A DNA stretch of 64,000 nucleotides from Bacteroidales bacterium (GCA_017394765.1 JAFPXF010000031.1:4754-68753); one strand, 5' to 3'; positions 45,561 to 55,910 are shown, numbered from the stretch's first letter. Notes: a model not told the origin generated them from the sequence alone. Translations and numbers: made by a program.

Positions 45561-47261
45561 TTAGTTCTTGGCTATTCTACAGGAGCGAACCCCCTCGTCC
45601 GTTGTCACACGGAGAATATACATTCCGGAAGCGAGGCCACTGACTGCGATTTCATGGACATTGCCACTCTCAACAGCCACTCTTTGGCCTTGGAGATTAA
45701 AGACTTCCACCATTTGGACATTGTCCATGCCGGAAATATGCACCATGTTGTTGGCAGGATTGGGATAAACGACCATTTCGTTGTCATTTTCAACATCCGC
45801 AATTCCCACGGAGGTGAATTTGATCATGCTGTTGCTCTCACTGGTGAAACCACTTCCCGCGATGCTGAACAACATATTGTTATTGGCATCGTAAACCCGG
45901 ATATAACCACCGCTGATGCCATCGCCGTAGGAGTCGAGCACTTGCAGACGATAACAGCCTAATTCCGTTGGGTTAAAGGGGAATTCATTCACGGCGCTGT
46001 TGGTGAAATTGCTGCTCTGTTGCACAACGTTGCCATTGGGTCCATAAATCTTATAGGAAGTCTCACTGGCATAAGAGTCGGTTTTGATTTTGATGGTCAT
46101 TGCACCGTCAGATGCTGCCAAATATTTCTTGACAGCCACTGTGAGCTGTGCTCCATCGTAGGCCTGACCGTTCACTCCGGTAATACGAGCCTTGACCTGC
46201 TGATTCACATTCGTGTTCACATAAAGAACAGGCAAATTTATGTCCTCATTCTCAGAGGGAGCAATATTACCCGTCCAGTTGAAGGTCATGGGGGTGCCGT
46301 TTGCGACGGAATATTCCATCGTCAAAGAAGTAATGGCATCGGAACCCGCATTAAGCACATTGGCGCGCACCGTGGCTTCGTTGTTGCATTCATTCGCGGT
46401 GGTGTTGGACAAGCTGTAAAGACGCGGGTAAAGGGCGGGCAGGTTGACATTGGTAATCTCGGCCTCGCAGCCGGTGAGGATTTCCTGGTGTCCTTGGGCC
46501 ACAAACACAATGAAATGGAGGTCTTCGATGGGGGCAGGAATGGGATTGGGAGAGCCCATGGTTGACGGGATAGTGTAGGTATAGGTCTTCTCCACGAAAG
46601 AGCCCTGGGTGGTGGTGGTGATTTCCTCACCCCACTGTCCGGTGATGAGGTGGCGCAACATGTGCATGTGACGGTATTGGTTGCCCACAACTTGATCCGG
46701 ATTCAAGCTCATACCGACTTGGCTTCCCAAGACATTGTCTTGAATGATGGCCACGTTGAGCATATTGGTGGGATTGGCTTCATCTGCGGTGTAATAGAGC
46801 TGCACCGTCAGATTCAGTTCACGAGTCGTCCAGTCCAATGTGCCGCGGGCGGCGATGTTGACAGGTGAGGACGTGCTGAGAATCTGGTTGGCGGCGGAAG
46901 CCCAGTCGCCTCTGCTCAATGCGGTCGCACTGCCGGAGAAGACATGGCGGTTGACTGTGCCGGAGGGGTATCCTGTAAGTCCGGTCTGGTTGGCCAAGGC
47001 GTTGCCAAACTGTGTGGTGTAGGTGTTGTTGGCATAAGAGCCTGCGTGAACATTGATCAGACAGACATCTCCGGGATGCTGGGCCATGATTTGGTTGGCC
47101 ACTTTGTGTCCATCGGGGCACCATGTACAGTTTATGCCCGTGTATTCCTCCAAGACAACTTTTTTGTTAGAGGGGGTGGTGGAAACGAATTGATCGGTCT
47201 GGGCAGGAAGCATAGTAACCGTAAGCAATCCAAGCAAAACAAAGGATAAGATTTTTTTCAT
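45561..47261 (-). CDS. Omp28-related outer-membrane protein with T9SS sorting domain
   Basis: 566 residues. Signal peptide (ends ...TMLPAQT), then an Omp28-type N-terminal domain with a thioredoxin-like start (VVLEEYTGINCTWCPDGHKV, CxxC pair) and a GNALANQTGLTGYPSG loop. Middle Ig-like parts follow. The last ~75 residues are a type A T9SS sorting domain: VVYPNPANNMVHISG, VEVFNLQGQRV and final GMYILRVTTDEGVRSCRI. It should be exported through the T9SS encoded at 27605-33544 and attached to the cell surface. A CxxC in the N-terminal domain is typical of Omp28. It is alone in its transcript. Confidence 0.85.
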   Translation of the reverse strand: MKKILSFVLLGLLTVTMLPAQTDQFVSTTPSNKKVVLEEYTGINCTWCPDGHKVANQIMAQHPGDVCLINVHAGSYANNTYTTQFGNALANQTGLTGYPSGTVNRHVFSGSATALSRGDWASAANQILSTSSPVNIAARGTLDWTTRELNLTVQLYYTADEANPTNMLNVAIIQDNVLGSQVGMSLNPDQVVGNQYRHMHMLRHLITGQWGEEITTTTQGSFVEKTYTYTIPSTMGSPNPIPAPIEDLHFIVFVAQGHQEILTGCEAEITNVNLPALYPRLYSLSNTTANECNNEATVRANVLNAGSDAITSLTMEYSVANGTPMTFNWTGNIAPSENEDINLPVLYVNTNVNQQVKARITGVNGQAYDGAQLTVAVKKYLAASDGAMTIKIKTDSYASETSYKIYGPNGNVVQQSSNFTNSAVNEFPFNPTELGCYRLQVLDSYGDGISGGYIRVYDANNNMLFSIAGSGFTSESNSMIKFTSVGIADVENDNEMVVYPNPANNMVHISGMDNVQMVEVFNLQGQRVAVESGNVHEIAVSGLASGMYILRVTTDEGVRSCRIAKN

Positions 47262-47314
47262 AGACTTTTTATTTTAGTAAAACTGTTTAATTATGTCCTG
47301 CAAAAATGCGAGCG

Positions 47315-47322
47315 CAAAGATA
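47315..47322 (-). promoter_or_regulatory. -7 box upstream of Omp28-like gene
   Basis: TATCTTTG followed by GCGCTC on the minus strand, 54 bases upstream of the ATG. It matches TAnnTTTG. Confidence 0.5.
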
Positions 47323-47388
47323 CAAAAAAGAATGTTGTAAAAACATCATCTTTTTAAAAAAAATTAAAAAAAAGGATGGGACAACGGG

Positions 47389-48081
47389 CTACGCTTCGTC
47401 TTCCTTCAGCGAAGCCAAAGCCTTTTCCGCAGCGGCTTGTTCCGCCCTTTTCACAGAGCTTCCCTGCCCTTGCGTCCACTCTTTTCCATCAAGAGAAAGC
47501 ACCACTCGGTAGTGCGGGTCCTTGCGAGAATCCAACGACTGGGTGGAGAAGGCCACCTTATGCCGGTTGTGTTGCGCCCAGATGAGAACACGGCTCTTGT
47601 AGTCGTCGTCTTCCACGAAAATGGCATTGATGTCGAGATGCGCCAAGAAGACATTGCGCAACACGATGTCGTATGTTTTTTTGAAACCCTGGTCGATGTA
47701 GATGGCGCCCACGACGGCCTCGAAAGCATTGCCGTTGGGCGTGTTGGAAGAGATATGGTTGTCCATACGCATCATCTCGGGCAACCCGAGTTTGCGTGCC
47801 AGGTTGTTGAGGCGGTTCCGGTTCACCAACTTGGAGCGCATGCGGGTAAGCACCCCTTCGTATTCAAGAGGGTATTTGTGATACAGGAAATCTGCGATGA
47901 TTGCGCCTAAGATAGCGTCGCCGAGGTACTCGAGGCGCTCGTTGTTCAAGCGGCCTCCGACCACATCGGTGGAGGAGGCGGACTTGTGGGTGAGGGCGAT
48001 GCGGAAGGGCTCAACATTGCGCACACGAAAGCCGAAAATATTCCGGAAGTAACGCTTGATTTCCCTGTCCGAGTGCTCCAT
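47389..48081 (-). CDS. rnc: Ribonuclease III
   Basis: 230 residues. RNase III domain with NERLEYLGDAILG signature (about 47-59) and GNAFEAVVGAIYIDQG, followed by a double-stranded-RNA-binding domain (about 160-225) with GQGSSVKRAEQAAAEKAL. It processes rRNA and other structured RNA. Four bases separate it from fabF, and the order acpP-fabF-rnc is typical for Bacteroidota. A strong hairpin between acpP and fabF upstream may be one of its substrates, but that is only an inference. Confidence 0.94.
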   Translation of the reverse strand: MEHSDREIKRYFRNIFGFRVRNVEPFRIALTHKSASSTDVVGGRLNNERLEYLGDAILGAIIADFLYHKYPLEYEGVLTRMRSKLVNRNRLNNLARKLGLPEMMRMDNHISSNTPNGNAFEAVVGAIYIDQGFKKTYDIVLRNVFLAHLDINAIFVEDDDYKSRVLIWAQHNRHKVAFSTQSLDSRKDPHYRVVLSLDGKEWTQGQGSSVKRAEQAAAEKALASLKEDEA

Positions 48082-48084
48082 CTG

Positions 48085-49338
48085 TTATTGGTGATACTTT
48101 TTATACAACAATGTGACATTATGTCCGCCAAAGCCGAAGGAGTTGGAGATGGCAGCGTTGATCGCGCACTTGACGGGACCATGCGCGGCGAAATTCCAAT
48201 CCTGGGGTATTTTGGGGTCAAGGTTGTCAAGGTTGATGGTGGGATGCACCACACCGTCGCGCATGGACATCAGGATGGCGATGCTCTCCACAGCCGGGCC
48301 GGCGCCGAGCAGATGGCCGGTCATGGACTTGGTGGAGTTGAGCACCATTTTGGAGACGTGTGAGCCAAACACCTCCTGCAGGGCAGCGCACTCGGCAATG
48401 TCGCCCAAAGGGGTGGAGGTGCCGTGCATGTTCACATAGTCGATCTCCTCCGGCTGGATGCCTGCATCCTGCAAAGAAAGCCGCATCGACATCACGGCTC
48501 CTGCACCGTGCGGGTCCGGAGCGGTGGCATTATAGGCATCTGCGGACATGCCGACCCCGCAAAGTTCCCCGTAAATTCGGGCATTGCGTGCCAGGGCATG
48601 GTCAAGTGTCTCGAGGATCAAGATGCCCGCACCCTCGCCGATGACGAAACCGTCGCGGTCCACGTCGAAAGGGCGCGAGGCATGTTGCGGGTCATCATTG
48701 CGGACGGAGAGGGCATGCATGGAGTTGAAGCCGCCCACGGCACCCTCCACCACAGCCGCTTCCGTGCCACCGGTGACAATCACGTCAACTTTGCCTAATT
48801 GCAGCATGTGCAGCGCATCGCCGATAGCGTTGCCCGCCGACGCACAAGCCGACGTGGTCACGTAATTGGGACCCTTGAAGCCGAAACGCAACGAGATGTA
48901 GCCCGACACCATGTCGGCCAAGACTTTCAAAAGCAAATAAGGGCTGAAACGAGGGTTGCGTCCGTTCTCCACAAACACGTTTGCGGTCTCCATCATGGAG
49001 GTGAAACCGCCCACGCCTGTGCCAAGAATGACCCCGACCCTGTCCTTGTCCACGGCCTCCAGATCCAAACCTGAATCTTGCAAAGCCTCCATGGTGGCAA
49101 CCATGGCGTATTGCGCACACGGGTCCATCCGCTGCGCCTCCTTTCGGGGCAAATAATCAAGAATATCAAAACCCTTCAGCTCGCAGGCGAACCGGGTCTT
49201 GAATTTTTCAGCATCAAAACGGGTGATAGGACCTGCACCGGAAACGCCTTTCAGCAAGGCATCCCAATATGATTCCACAGTCAAACCCACCGGAGTGAGC
49301 GCGCCCAATCCGGTAATCACTACTCGTTTGAGGTCCAT
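48085..49338 (-). CDS. fabF: 3-oxoacyl-[acyl-carrier-protein] synthase II
   Basis: 417 residues, full length. The KAS II triad is present: cysteine in TTSACASAGNAIGDA, histidine in NMHGTSTPLGD and histidine in TKSMTGHLLGAG. The C-terminal loop SNSFGFGGHN is present as well. It elongates fatty acids on AcpP. It follows acpP and precedes rnc. It is clearly different from the two ketosynthases of the polyene cluster (11935 and 13967). Confidence 0.95.
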   Translation of the reverse strand: MDLKRVVITGLGALTPVGLTVESYWDALLKGVSGAGPITRFDAEKFKTRFACELKGFDILDYLPRKEAQRMDPCAQYAMVATMEALQDSGLDLEAVDKDRVGVILGTGVGGFTSMMETANVFVENGRNPRFSPYLLLKVLADMVSGYISLRFGFKGPNYVTTSACASAGNAIGDALHMLQLGKVDVIVTGGTEAAVVEGAVGGFNSMHALSVRNDDPQHASRPFDVDRDGFVIGEGAGILILETLDHALARNARIYGELCGVGMSADAYNATAPDPHGAGAVMSMRLSLQDAGIQPEEIDYVNMHGTSTPLGDIAECAALQEVFGSHVSKMVLNSTKSMTGHLLGAGPAVESIAILMSMRDGVVHPTINLDNLDPKIPQDWNFAAHGPVKCAINAAISNSFGFGGHNVTLLYKKYHQ

Positions 49339-49363
49339 GTATCCGGCAAAGAGTATATATTAA

Positions 49364-49401
49364 CATAATAGAAAGGGCGACAAACGCCCATTTCTATTAT
49401 G
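49364..49401 (-). promoter_or_regulatory. Long hairpin between acpP and fabF
   Basis: Sixteen base pairs with a single bulged base (arms 49364-49379 and 49385-49401), loop of five. It spans the stop codon of acpP and lies in the spacer to fabF. On the minus strand no T-run follows, so it is not a classical terminator. It could partly terminate, protect acpP mRNA or be cut by RNase III, giving more AcpP than FabF. Confidence 0.65.
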
Positions 49402-49639
49402 CTTCTTTCAGTTTGTTTTCAATATAAGAGACGGCGTCGCCCACGGTCTGGATTTTCTCGGCATCCTCATCAGGGATCTTGACTCCAAAAACGTTTTCAA
49501 ATTCCATGATCAGCTCGACAGTGTCCAAAGAGTCGGCTCCGAGGTCGTTGGCAAAGCTCTTTTCAGGCGTTACTTCAGCGGCATCATAACTGAGTTTTTC
49601 CGCAATGATTGACTGTACTTTTTCTAAAATTTCTGACAT
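49397..49639 (-). CDS. acpP: Acyl carrier protein (housekeeping)
   Basis: 80 residues with the canonical [18 protein letters not shown] site (serine 37) and strong acidity. It is the carrier of fatty acid synthesis. It lies before fabF and rnc with a -7 box 25 bases upstream. The hairpin at its 3' end may set its expression higher than that of fabF. Confidence 0.96.
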   Translation of the reverse strand: MSEILEKVQSIIAEKLSYDAAEVTPEKSFANDLGADSLDTVELIMEFENVFGVKIPDEDAEKIQTVGDAVSYIENKLKEA

Positions 49640-49663
49640 AGTAATTCATTTTAAAATTGGCGG

Positions 49664-49671
49664 CAAAAATA
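49664..49671 (-). promoter_or_regulatory. -7 box of acpP-fabF-rnc
   Basis: TATTTTTG followed by CCGCC on the minus strand, 25 bases upstream of the acpP ATG. It matches TAnnTTTG, and the same box plus CCGCC is seen at the polyene cluster promoter. Confidence 0.6.
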
Positions 49672-49981
49672 CAATTTTTTTTTCAACGACAGGATTCTGA
49701 GAAAAAATAACCGATTTTATGGATCCGCACTCCACATAGGGAATTCTCATTTTTGTCATTCAAAACTCATTTTCTGCCGAAAAAGGGCTAATCCACCCCC
49801 CGAAAAACGGGTATGACGGCCTCTGAGACAGCGTGCCAACTTTTATAAATCAAAAAATATCATACTGTTTATCAAGATTTTATAATGAAAATTAAAAAAA
49901 ATTCCAGAAATGTTTGTTTATTATCGAAAAAAAAGTATTTTTGCGGCCTCAAAACAAGAGCGAGTTCTTTGACTTTGCAGT
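49672..49981. other. Intergenic region between acpP and the tRNA cluster
   Basis: About 310 bases, AT-rich, without a credible gene. It holds the region upstream of acpP on one side and, at 49936-49943, a TATTTTTG box followed by CGGCCTC that would drive the tRNA cluster. No hairpin, repeat or attachment site is evident. Confidence 0.5.
49936..49943 (+). promoter_or_regulatory. -7 box of the tRNA cluster
   Basis: TATTTTTG followed by CGGCC, 39 bases before tRNA-Thr. It matches TAnnTTTG. Confidence 0.55.
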
Positions 49982-50054
49982 GCCGATATAGCTCAGTTGG
50001 TAGAGCAGCTGATTTGTAATCAGCCGGTCGTGGGTTCAAGTCCCTCTATCGGCT
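49982..50054 (+). tRNA. tRNA-Thr (TGT)
   Basis: 73 bases, full cloverleaf: acceptor GCCGATA/TATCGGC, D arm GCTCAGTTGGTAGAGC, anticodon loop with TGT, T arm GGTTCAAGTCC, discriminator T. No encoded CCA. First of three tRNA genes. Confidence 0.93.
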
Positions 50055-50078
50055 CTTCGGCACCAAGAGAAACTAATT

Positions 50079-50160
50079 GGGAGAGTTCCAGAGCGGTCAA
50101 ATGGGACAGACTGTAAATCTGCTGGCTAAGCCTTCGGAGGTTCGAATCCTTCCTCTCCCA
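50079..50160 (+). tRNA. tRNA-Tyr (GTA)
   Basis: 82 bases with a long variable arm (GCTGGCTAAGCCTTCGGAGG region), acceptor GGGAGAG/CTCTCCC, anticodon loop CTGTAAA giving GTA, discriminator A. Second gene of the cluster. Confidence 0.93.
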
Positions 50161-50174
50161 CTTCATTGTCCGCT

Positions 50175-50247
50175 GCGGAAGTAGCTCATTTGGTAGAGCG
50201 ACAGCCTTCCAAGCTGTAGGTGGCGGGTTCGAGCCCCGTTTTCCGCT
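50175..50247 (+). tRNA. tRNA-Gly (TCC)
   Basis: 73 bases: acceptor GCGGAAG/TTTCCGC (one G-T pair), D arm GCTCATTTGGTAGAGC, anticodon loop CTTCCAA giving TCC, T arm GGTTCGAGCC. Third gene of the cluster. Confidence 0.92.
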
Positions 50248-50293
50248 CACATTTTTCATATCATTATATTTAATTACATTTTGTTTTGCTCCG

Positions 50294-50322
50294 AGATGCG
50301 CCTTATGACGCATCTTTTTTTT
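50294..50322 (+). terminator. Terminator after the tRNA cluster
   Basis: Seven-pair stem AGATGCG / CGCATCT with an eight-base loop and then a run of T. It ends the tRNA transcript just before the murD promoter. Confidence 0.75.
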
Positions 50323-50323
50323 G

Positions 50324-50331
50324 TATCTTTG
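50324..50331 (+). promoter_or_regulatory. -7 box of murD
   Basis: TATCTTTG followed by CCGCCTC, directly after the terminator T-run and 20 bases before the murD ATG at 50352. It supports that start against an upstream in-frame one. Confidence 0.6.
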
Positions 50332-50351
50332 CCGCCTCAAAAAAAACGACC

Positions 50352-51749
50352 ATGCATCCTGTCGAATATATACTCAATGCCGTCAGAGACCGCAAAATCA
50401 TCATCCTCGGCTTCGGCAAAGAAGGCGTCTCCACCTACCGCTTCCTACGCAAACATTTTCCGGACATGTCCATCGCCGTGGCCGACGCCAACCCCAACCT
50501 CAAGACCGACGAGTTCGACGACCCCAAGCTCTCCTTCACCAAAGGTCCTGGCTACAACCAGGGGCTCAACGACTACGACCTGATTTTCAAGACACCGGGC
50601 ATCAGCTTCAACCTCCTCAACTATTTCGTGGAACCCAGGCGCATCACCTCCCAGACCAATCTCTTCCTTGAAGCCTGCCACAGGCAGGTCATCGGCGTCA
50701 CCGGCACCAAGGGCAAAAGCACCACCGCCTCGCTCATCTGTCATCTGCTCAAGTCGGCGGGCAGGAAAGCCATCCTTGCCGGCAACATCGGCGTGCCCTT
50801 CTTCGACATCCTTGAGCAGTTGGACGACCAGACCATGGTGGTGGCCGAGCTGTCGGCCCATCAGCTGGAGTTCATCCACCGTTCACCGGATTATGCCGTG
50901 TTGCTCAACATCTACCAAGAGCACCTTGACCATTTCAACTCCTTCAACAACTACCAGATCGCCAAACTGAACATCACCCGTTACCAAGACGAGCGGCAAT
51001 TTCTGGTCTATAACGGCGACGACGAGCACATTCCGGGGCTCATCAAGAGTTACAATCTCAACCGCGACCGCTGCATTTTCGGTTGCGAGCCGCAAGACGG
51101 CCCCTATGCCTGCTGCCGCGACGGTATTGTCCATTTCGCCATTTCAGGCCATTTGGAAGACGAGTACGACTTGTCGCACTACCACAACCTTCCGGGCACG
51201 CACAACTATTACAACATCATGGCCGCCATCGCCGTCTGTCGCAAGTTAGGCGTCACGCACGACCAGATCATGCATGGCCTCAACACCTTCCATGGGCTGC
51301 CCAACCGCATTGAGTATATCGGGCAGTACGAGGGCATTGCCTTTTACAACGACAGCATCTCCACCATTCCGGAGGCCACTGTCGCGGCCGTCAGAGCCCT
51401 GCGGCGCGTGGAGACCCTCATCCTCGGCGGCTACGACCGCGGCATCGAATACGGGCTGCTGCTCCGGTTTTTCAAAGAGGAGCCCCTGCCCAACATCGCC
51501 TTCACCGGCCCCGCCGGCAAACGCATCCTCGAAGAGTGGCAAGCCAGCGGCACCCCCCTGCCCGAAAACTACATCCTCGAGGATGATTTCCGCAAAATCA
51601 TTGACTTCGCCTTCGAGAAAACCTCACAGAACAAAATCGTCCTCCTCTCCCCTGCCGCCGCCTCCTACGACCAATTCAAGAATTTCGAGGAACGAGGCCG
51701 CGTTTTCACACTTCTTGTTCAACAGCACGCCAAACAAACCGAAAATTAA
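50352..51749 (+). CDS. murD: UDP-N-acetylmuramoylalanine--D-glutamate ligase
   Basis: 465 residues from the ATG at 50352 (MHPVEYIL). An earlier start at 50286 would lie in the terminator and promoter. The Mur ligase plan is visible: ATP loop GVTGTKGKSTTASL (about 113-126), central ELSAHQLEFIHRSPDYAVLLN (partly quoted) and C-terminal ILGGYDRGIEYGLL. The type (N-terminal Rossmann part with ILGFGKEGVSTYRFL) fits MurD. It adds D-glutamate to the peptidoglycan precursor. It is not in a dcw cluster here; the next genes are not cell-wall genes. Confidence 0.88.
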   Translation: MHPVEYILNAVRDRKIIILGFGKEGVSTYRFLRKHFPDMSIAVADANPNLKTDEFDDPKLSFTKGPGYNQGLNDYDLIFKTPGISFNLLNYFVEPRRITSQTNLFLEACHRQVIGVTGTKGKSTTASLICHLLKSAGRKAILAGNIGVPFFDILEQLDDQTMVVAELSAHQLEFIHRSPDYAVLLNIYQEHLDHFNSFNNYQIAKLNITRYQDERQFLVYNGDDEHIPGLIKSYNLNRDRCIFGCEPQDGPYACCRDGIVHFAISGHLEDEYDLSHYHNLPGTHNYYNIMAAIAVCRKLGVTHDQIMHGLNTFHGLPNRIEYIGQYEGIAFYNDSISTIPEATVAAVRALRRVETLILGGYDRGIEYGLLLRFFKEEPLPNIAFTGPAGKRILEEWQASGTPLPENYILEDDFRKIIDFAFEKTSQNKIVLLSPAAASYDQFKNFEERGRVFTLLVQQHAKQTEN

Positions 51750-51762
51750 TTCCAAAACCATT

Positions 51763-52302
51763 ATGAAACCTATTATCATCATCACATCCTTGCTTTTCGT
51801 GTTCACACTCGCAGGCTGCCAGCAGAAGAGCCAAAACAGCGAGGCGAACACCGGGACAACGGACACCGAGCAGTCCAGCACCGGAAACCCCTACATCTCC
51901 GACACGCAGGCGCAAGACTCGCCCGTCTTGGAGGAAGACCTTTCCGGGAAAGTCATCATGCTCTCCGCCTCGGAATTTGTGGAGCGCATTACCGACATCA
52001 ACGACGAGAAGGGCTTCAGCTACAAGGGATACACACCATGCATCGTCGATTTCTACGCCGACTGGTGCGGGCCCTGCCGCCAGCTTCATCCCCTGATGGA
52101 GCGCATGGCCGAAAAGTACAAGGGCAAGCTCATCATCTACAAGATCAACGTCGATCGCGCACACGACATCTGCGAACGCTTCGGCGTCCAAAGCATCCCG
52201 ACGCTGGTGTTCTTCAAGCGCACAGAGGCACCCGCCAAGATTGTCGGTGCCCCTTCCGAAAGCGAGCTTGAGACCGCCATCACCGATTTCCTCAACAAAT
52301 AA
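51763..52302 (+). CDS. Thioredoxin-fold lipoprotein
   Basis: 179 residues. Lipoprotein signal with lipobox (FTLAGCQQ, cysteine about residue 19), a serine/threonine-rich linker, then a thioredoxin domain with CIVDFYADWCGPCRQLHP (active site WCGPC) and VQSIPTLVFFKR (cis-proline). It is a membrane-anchored periplasmic oxidoreductase. It is 13 bases after murD and four bases before the next gene, so probably co-transcribed. Confidence 0.85.
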   Translation: MKPIIIITSLLFVFTLAGCQQKSQNSEANTGTTDTEQSSTGNPYISDTQAQDSPVLEEDLSGKVIMLSASEFVERITDINDEKGFSYKGYTPCIVDFYADWCGPCRQLHPLMERMAEKYKGKLIIYKINVDRAHDICERFGVQSIPTLVFFKRTEAPAKIVGAPSESELETAITDFLNK

Positions 52303-52305
52303 TCA

Positions 52306-53157
52306 TTGAAAAAGACGATTCTCCTCATAGGACTCTTCTGCTGCGCGTGGCTTATCCGGGCGCAGGCGCCCTGCAACGCGCCGGACTCGCTGTTTGCCAA
52401 GTGGGAACGCCGTCTTGACCAGCTCAACAGCGAAGACCCGGAAATCATCTCGTTGCACTACCTCTTCCTGCAAGACATCCGAAGGGAGATGAACCGTTTC
52501 CAAACGACCACCCTCCCCTCTTACATGAAGTGCCAACAAATCGACTTCTACCGCGTCAAGGCGCAATTCGCGAAAGTGGCCGGCAAAGCCGACAAGAAGG
52601 AGCATTTGCTGAGCACACAAAAAGGGCTTGTCGATCGCATTTTCTACAACCGGGCATGCGAAGAGCTGAACTATCGCGACACCTCCAACGCCCTCTACAA
52701 TCTTGACCGTGCACTCGAGTTTAACAAGCACCAGCCCGACGCCCTGCTGCTCAAGGCCAAGTTGGAACTCAGCCGCAAAGAGTACCGCGAGGCCGTCAAT
52801 CTCATCCATCTTCTCTATACGCAGTGCGAGCTCAATGAAGAGCAGGAGCGCAGTGTGTCCGACTTCACGATGTTGCTGTACGACAGGCTATACAACACCG
52901 GCAGCGAGCTTATCCAAAAGGGCTACGCCGCCGATGCCCTCGAGCTGTTTCTCGCACTGGAGCAATTCTGCAGCAACATGCCCTCCGGCTACTGCAACGA
53001 CGACTACTACCACGGCATCCTGCTCTCCCGCGAGGGGGTCTATGAATCGTATCTCGCCATCGCGCGCGAGGCCGAGCGCCGCCACAACATGGAAATGGCC
53101 CGGAAATTCTACCAATATGCGGAAGAATACAGAAACGCCGGAAAAGAAAACAAATAA
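52306..53157 (+). CDS. Secreted TPR-like protein of unknown function
   Basis: 283 residues. The start is a TTG at 52306 (read MKKTILLIGLFCCAWLIRAQ), chosen because a full signal peptide begins there and no ATG serves the same frame before residue about 50. The mature part is helical with TPR-like pairs (NRACEELNYRDTSNALYNLD, then DALLLKAKLELSRKEYREAV and ELIQKGYAADALELFLALEQF). Periplasmic location is likely. Function unknown. It sits between thioredoxin and the TonB-like gene in one direction. Confidence 0.6.
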   Translation: MKKTILLIGLFCCAWLIRAQAPCNAPDSLFAKWERRLDQLNSEDPEIISLHYLFLQDIRREMNRFQTTTLPSYMKCQQIDFYRVKAQFAKVAGKADKKEHLLSTQKGLVDRIFYNRACEELNYRDTSNALYNLDRALEFNKHQPDALLLKAKLELSRKEYREAVNLIHLLYTQCELNEEQERSVSDFTMLLYDRLYNTGSELIQKGYAADALELFLALEQFCSNMPSGYCNDDYYHGILLSREGVYESYLAIAREAERRHNMEMARKFYQYAEEYRNAGKENK

Positions 53158-53198
53158 CCCCCGCCAACCCCCAACATCCAACATCCAAACACCCGTTT

Positions 53199-53639
53199 AT
53201 GGAAGACAAAAAAAAGAAAAAACAATTTTTGGAGAAGCCTCTCTATCCCGGGGGAGCGAAAGCCTTGCGCGAATTCCTGAAAGCGCATTTGCAGTACCCA
53301 CAGGATGCCATGGACCAACGCATCGAGGGCGTGGTCACCATTGGCTACCAAGTGAACGATGACGGCATTGTGGAGAGTCCCGTGGTCATCAAGAGCCTGT
53401 CGCCCTCATGCGACGCGGAGGCACTGCGGTTAGTACAGATGTTGCAATATGAGAAGGCGCGCAACCGGGGCGTGCGACTGAAGGTCAACTGCAAAATCAA
53501 CATCAACTTCCATCTGGCACCGACACCCGCCCCCTCGACCATCACATACCATGTAGTGTCTTCCGGCGACAAAGCCAAAAAGCAACCGGCACCCCAAACT
53601 GACAACACGAGCGGATACACCATCACCATTGAATATTAG
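53199..53639 (+). CDS. TonB C-terminal-domain protein without membrane anchor
   Basis: 146 residues. The region KALREFLKAHLQYPQDAMDQ followed by EGVVTIGYQVNDDGIVESPVV and KSLSPSCDAEALRLV is a TonB C-terminal domain as in 'energy transducer TonB' proteins of Bacteroidota. The usual N-terminal transmembrane helix and proline-rich spacer are missing. The protein begins with a lysine run (MEDKKKKKQF) and no signal peptide is visible. It may therefore not transduce energy itself. A short glutamine/threonine tail follows. Confidence 0.7.
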   Translation: MEDKKKKKQFLEKPLYPGGAKALREFLKAHLQYPQDAMDQRIEGVVTIGYQVNDDGIVESPVVIKSLSPSCDAEALRLVQMLQYEKARNRGVRLKVNCKININFHLAPTPAPSTITYHVVSSGDKAKKQPAPQTDNTSGYTITIEY

Positions 53640-53644
53640 TCCTT

Positions 53645-55249
<1,605 letters not shown>

Positions 55250-55396
55250 GACGGATAGGGATAAACATCGACTGATTATCTCTCAAAATACATTTTAGTG
55301 TTCCATTGATAGTGTCTCCCTTTCGCGGCGAGCAGGTTTCATGCATCTTGGATGCCGACTCCCACGCCGCGAGAGGGTGTCGATGCCGTCGTTCCG

Positions 55397-55627
55397 CCCC
55401 ACACTGCAGCGTGGGGTTACTAAGATTTGGTCTCTCCGAGACCATCAGCGTAATGGAACACCTCCGCCTCTTACAGTTCCTGTCTGGTCCATTAGGCGGG
55501 AACCTCCCCTCTGCGGGCAGTGTCCCGGAGGGACAAAAGCTCGGTAGAAAATATGGTTGTTGGCTGTTGGTGGTTGGTGGGGTCGTATCAAAACGATGCC
55601 CCGGCAGGGGCTAAAGCTCGGTAGAAA
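55397..55627. repeat. Four palindromic units, two with a shared AAAGCTCGGTAGAAA tail
   Basis: Palindromes in order: CCCCAC...GTGGGG (55397-55416), TGGTCTC-TCC-GAGACCA (55428-55444), GTCCC-GGA-GGGAC (55522-55534) and GCCCC-GGCA-GGGGC (55598-55611). The last two are each followed directly by the same AAAGCTCGGTAGAAA (from 55536 and 55613). This repeated unit resembles REP-type or RAYT-associated repeats known in Bacteroidota. Confidence 0.6.
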
Positions 55628-55741
55628 TGGATGCGTGCGCGGGAAAATCGCGGCGCGGGAGAACATTGAGACGAGGGTGTTTGTTGCACGCCGCGAAACG
55701 GATGCGGGGTTCGACGAGCCTGCGTGAGGGATTGCAACGAA

Positions 55742-55838
55742 AATGATTTTGGCGGGAATGCGTTCCCTGTCGAGACGGAGGTTCCGCTTGACGCTTCGCG
55801 TCTCGCGGAATGGTGGTGGGTTCTAAGCCAAAATCATT
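55742..55838. repeat. Structured element closed by a 12-base inverted repeat
   Basis: AATGATTTTGGC at 55742-55753 and its perfect complement GCCAAAATCATT at 55827-55838. Inside lie GGGAA-TGCG-TTCCC and CGAGACG...CGTCTCG, i.e. a stem with two internal hairpins. Could act as cruciform or structured RNA. Confidence 0.6.
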
Positions 55839-55854
55839 GTAGTGGAAAGCCCGA

Positions 55855-55910
55855 CGGCGCGGCGGCATTTGACGGTGTGTGACTGCGACGCAATTTCCGC
55901 CGCCGCGCCG
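55855..55910. repeat. GC-rich hairpin
   Basis: Twelve-pair stem CGGCGCGGCGGC (55855-55866) / GCCGCCGCGCCG (55899-55910) with a 32-base loop. It ends near the 3' end of the helicase gene but is not followed by a T-run. Confidence 0.6.

Noticed and set aside
49364..49401. Ordinary terminator after acpP
   Set aside because: No T-run follows on the minus strand and fabF starts within 30 bases.
55428..55627. CRISPR array
   Set aside because: Palindromic units differ in sequence and spacing, only the tail of two is identical, and there are no cas genes in the window.
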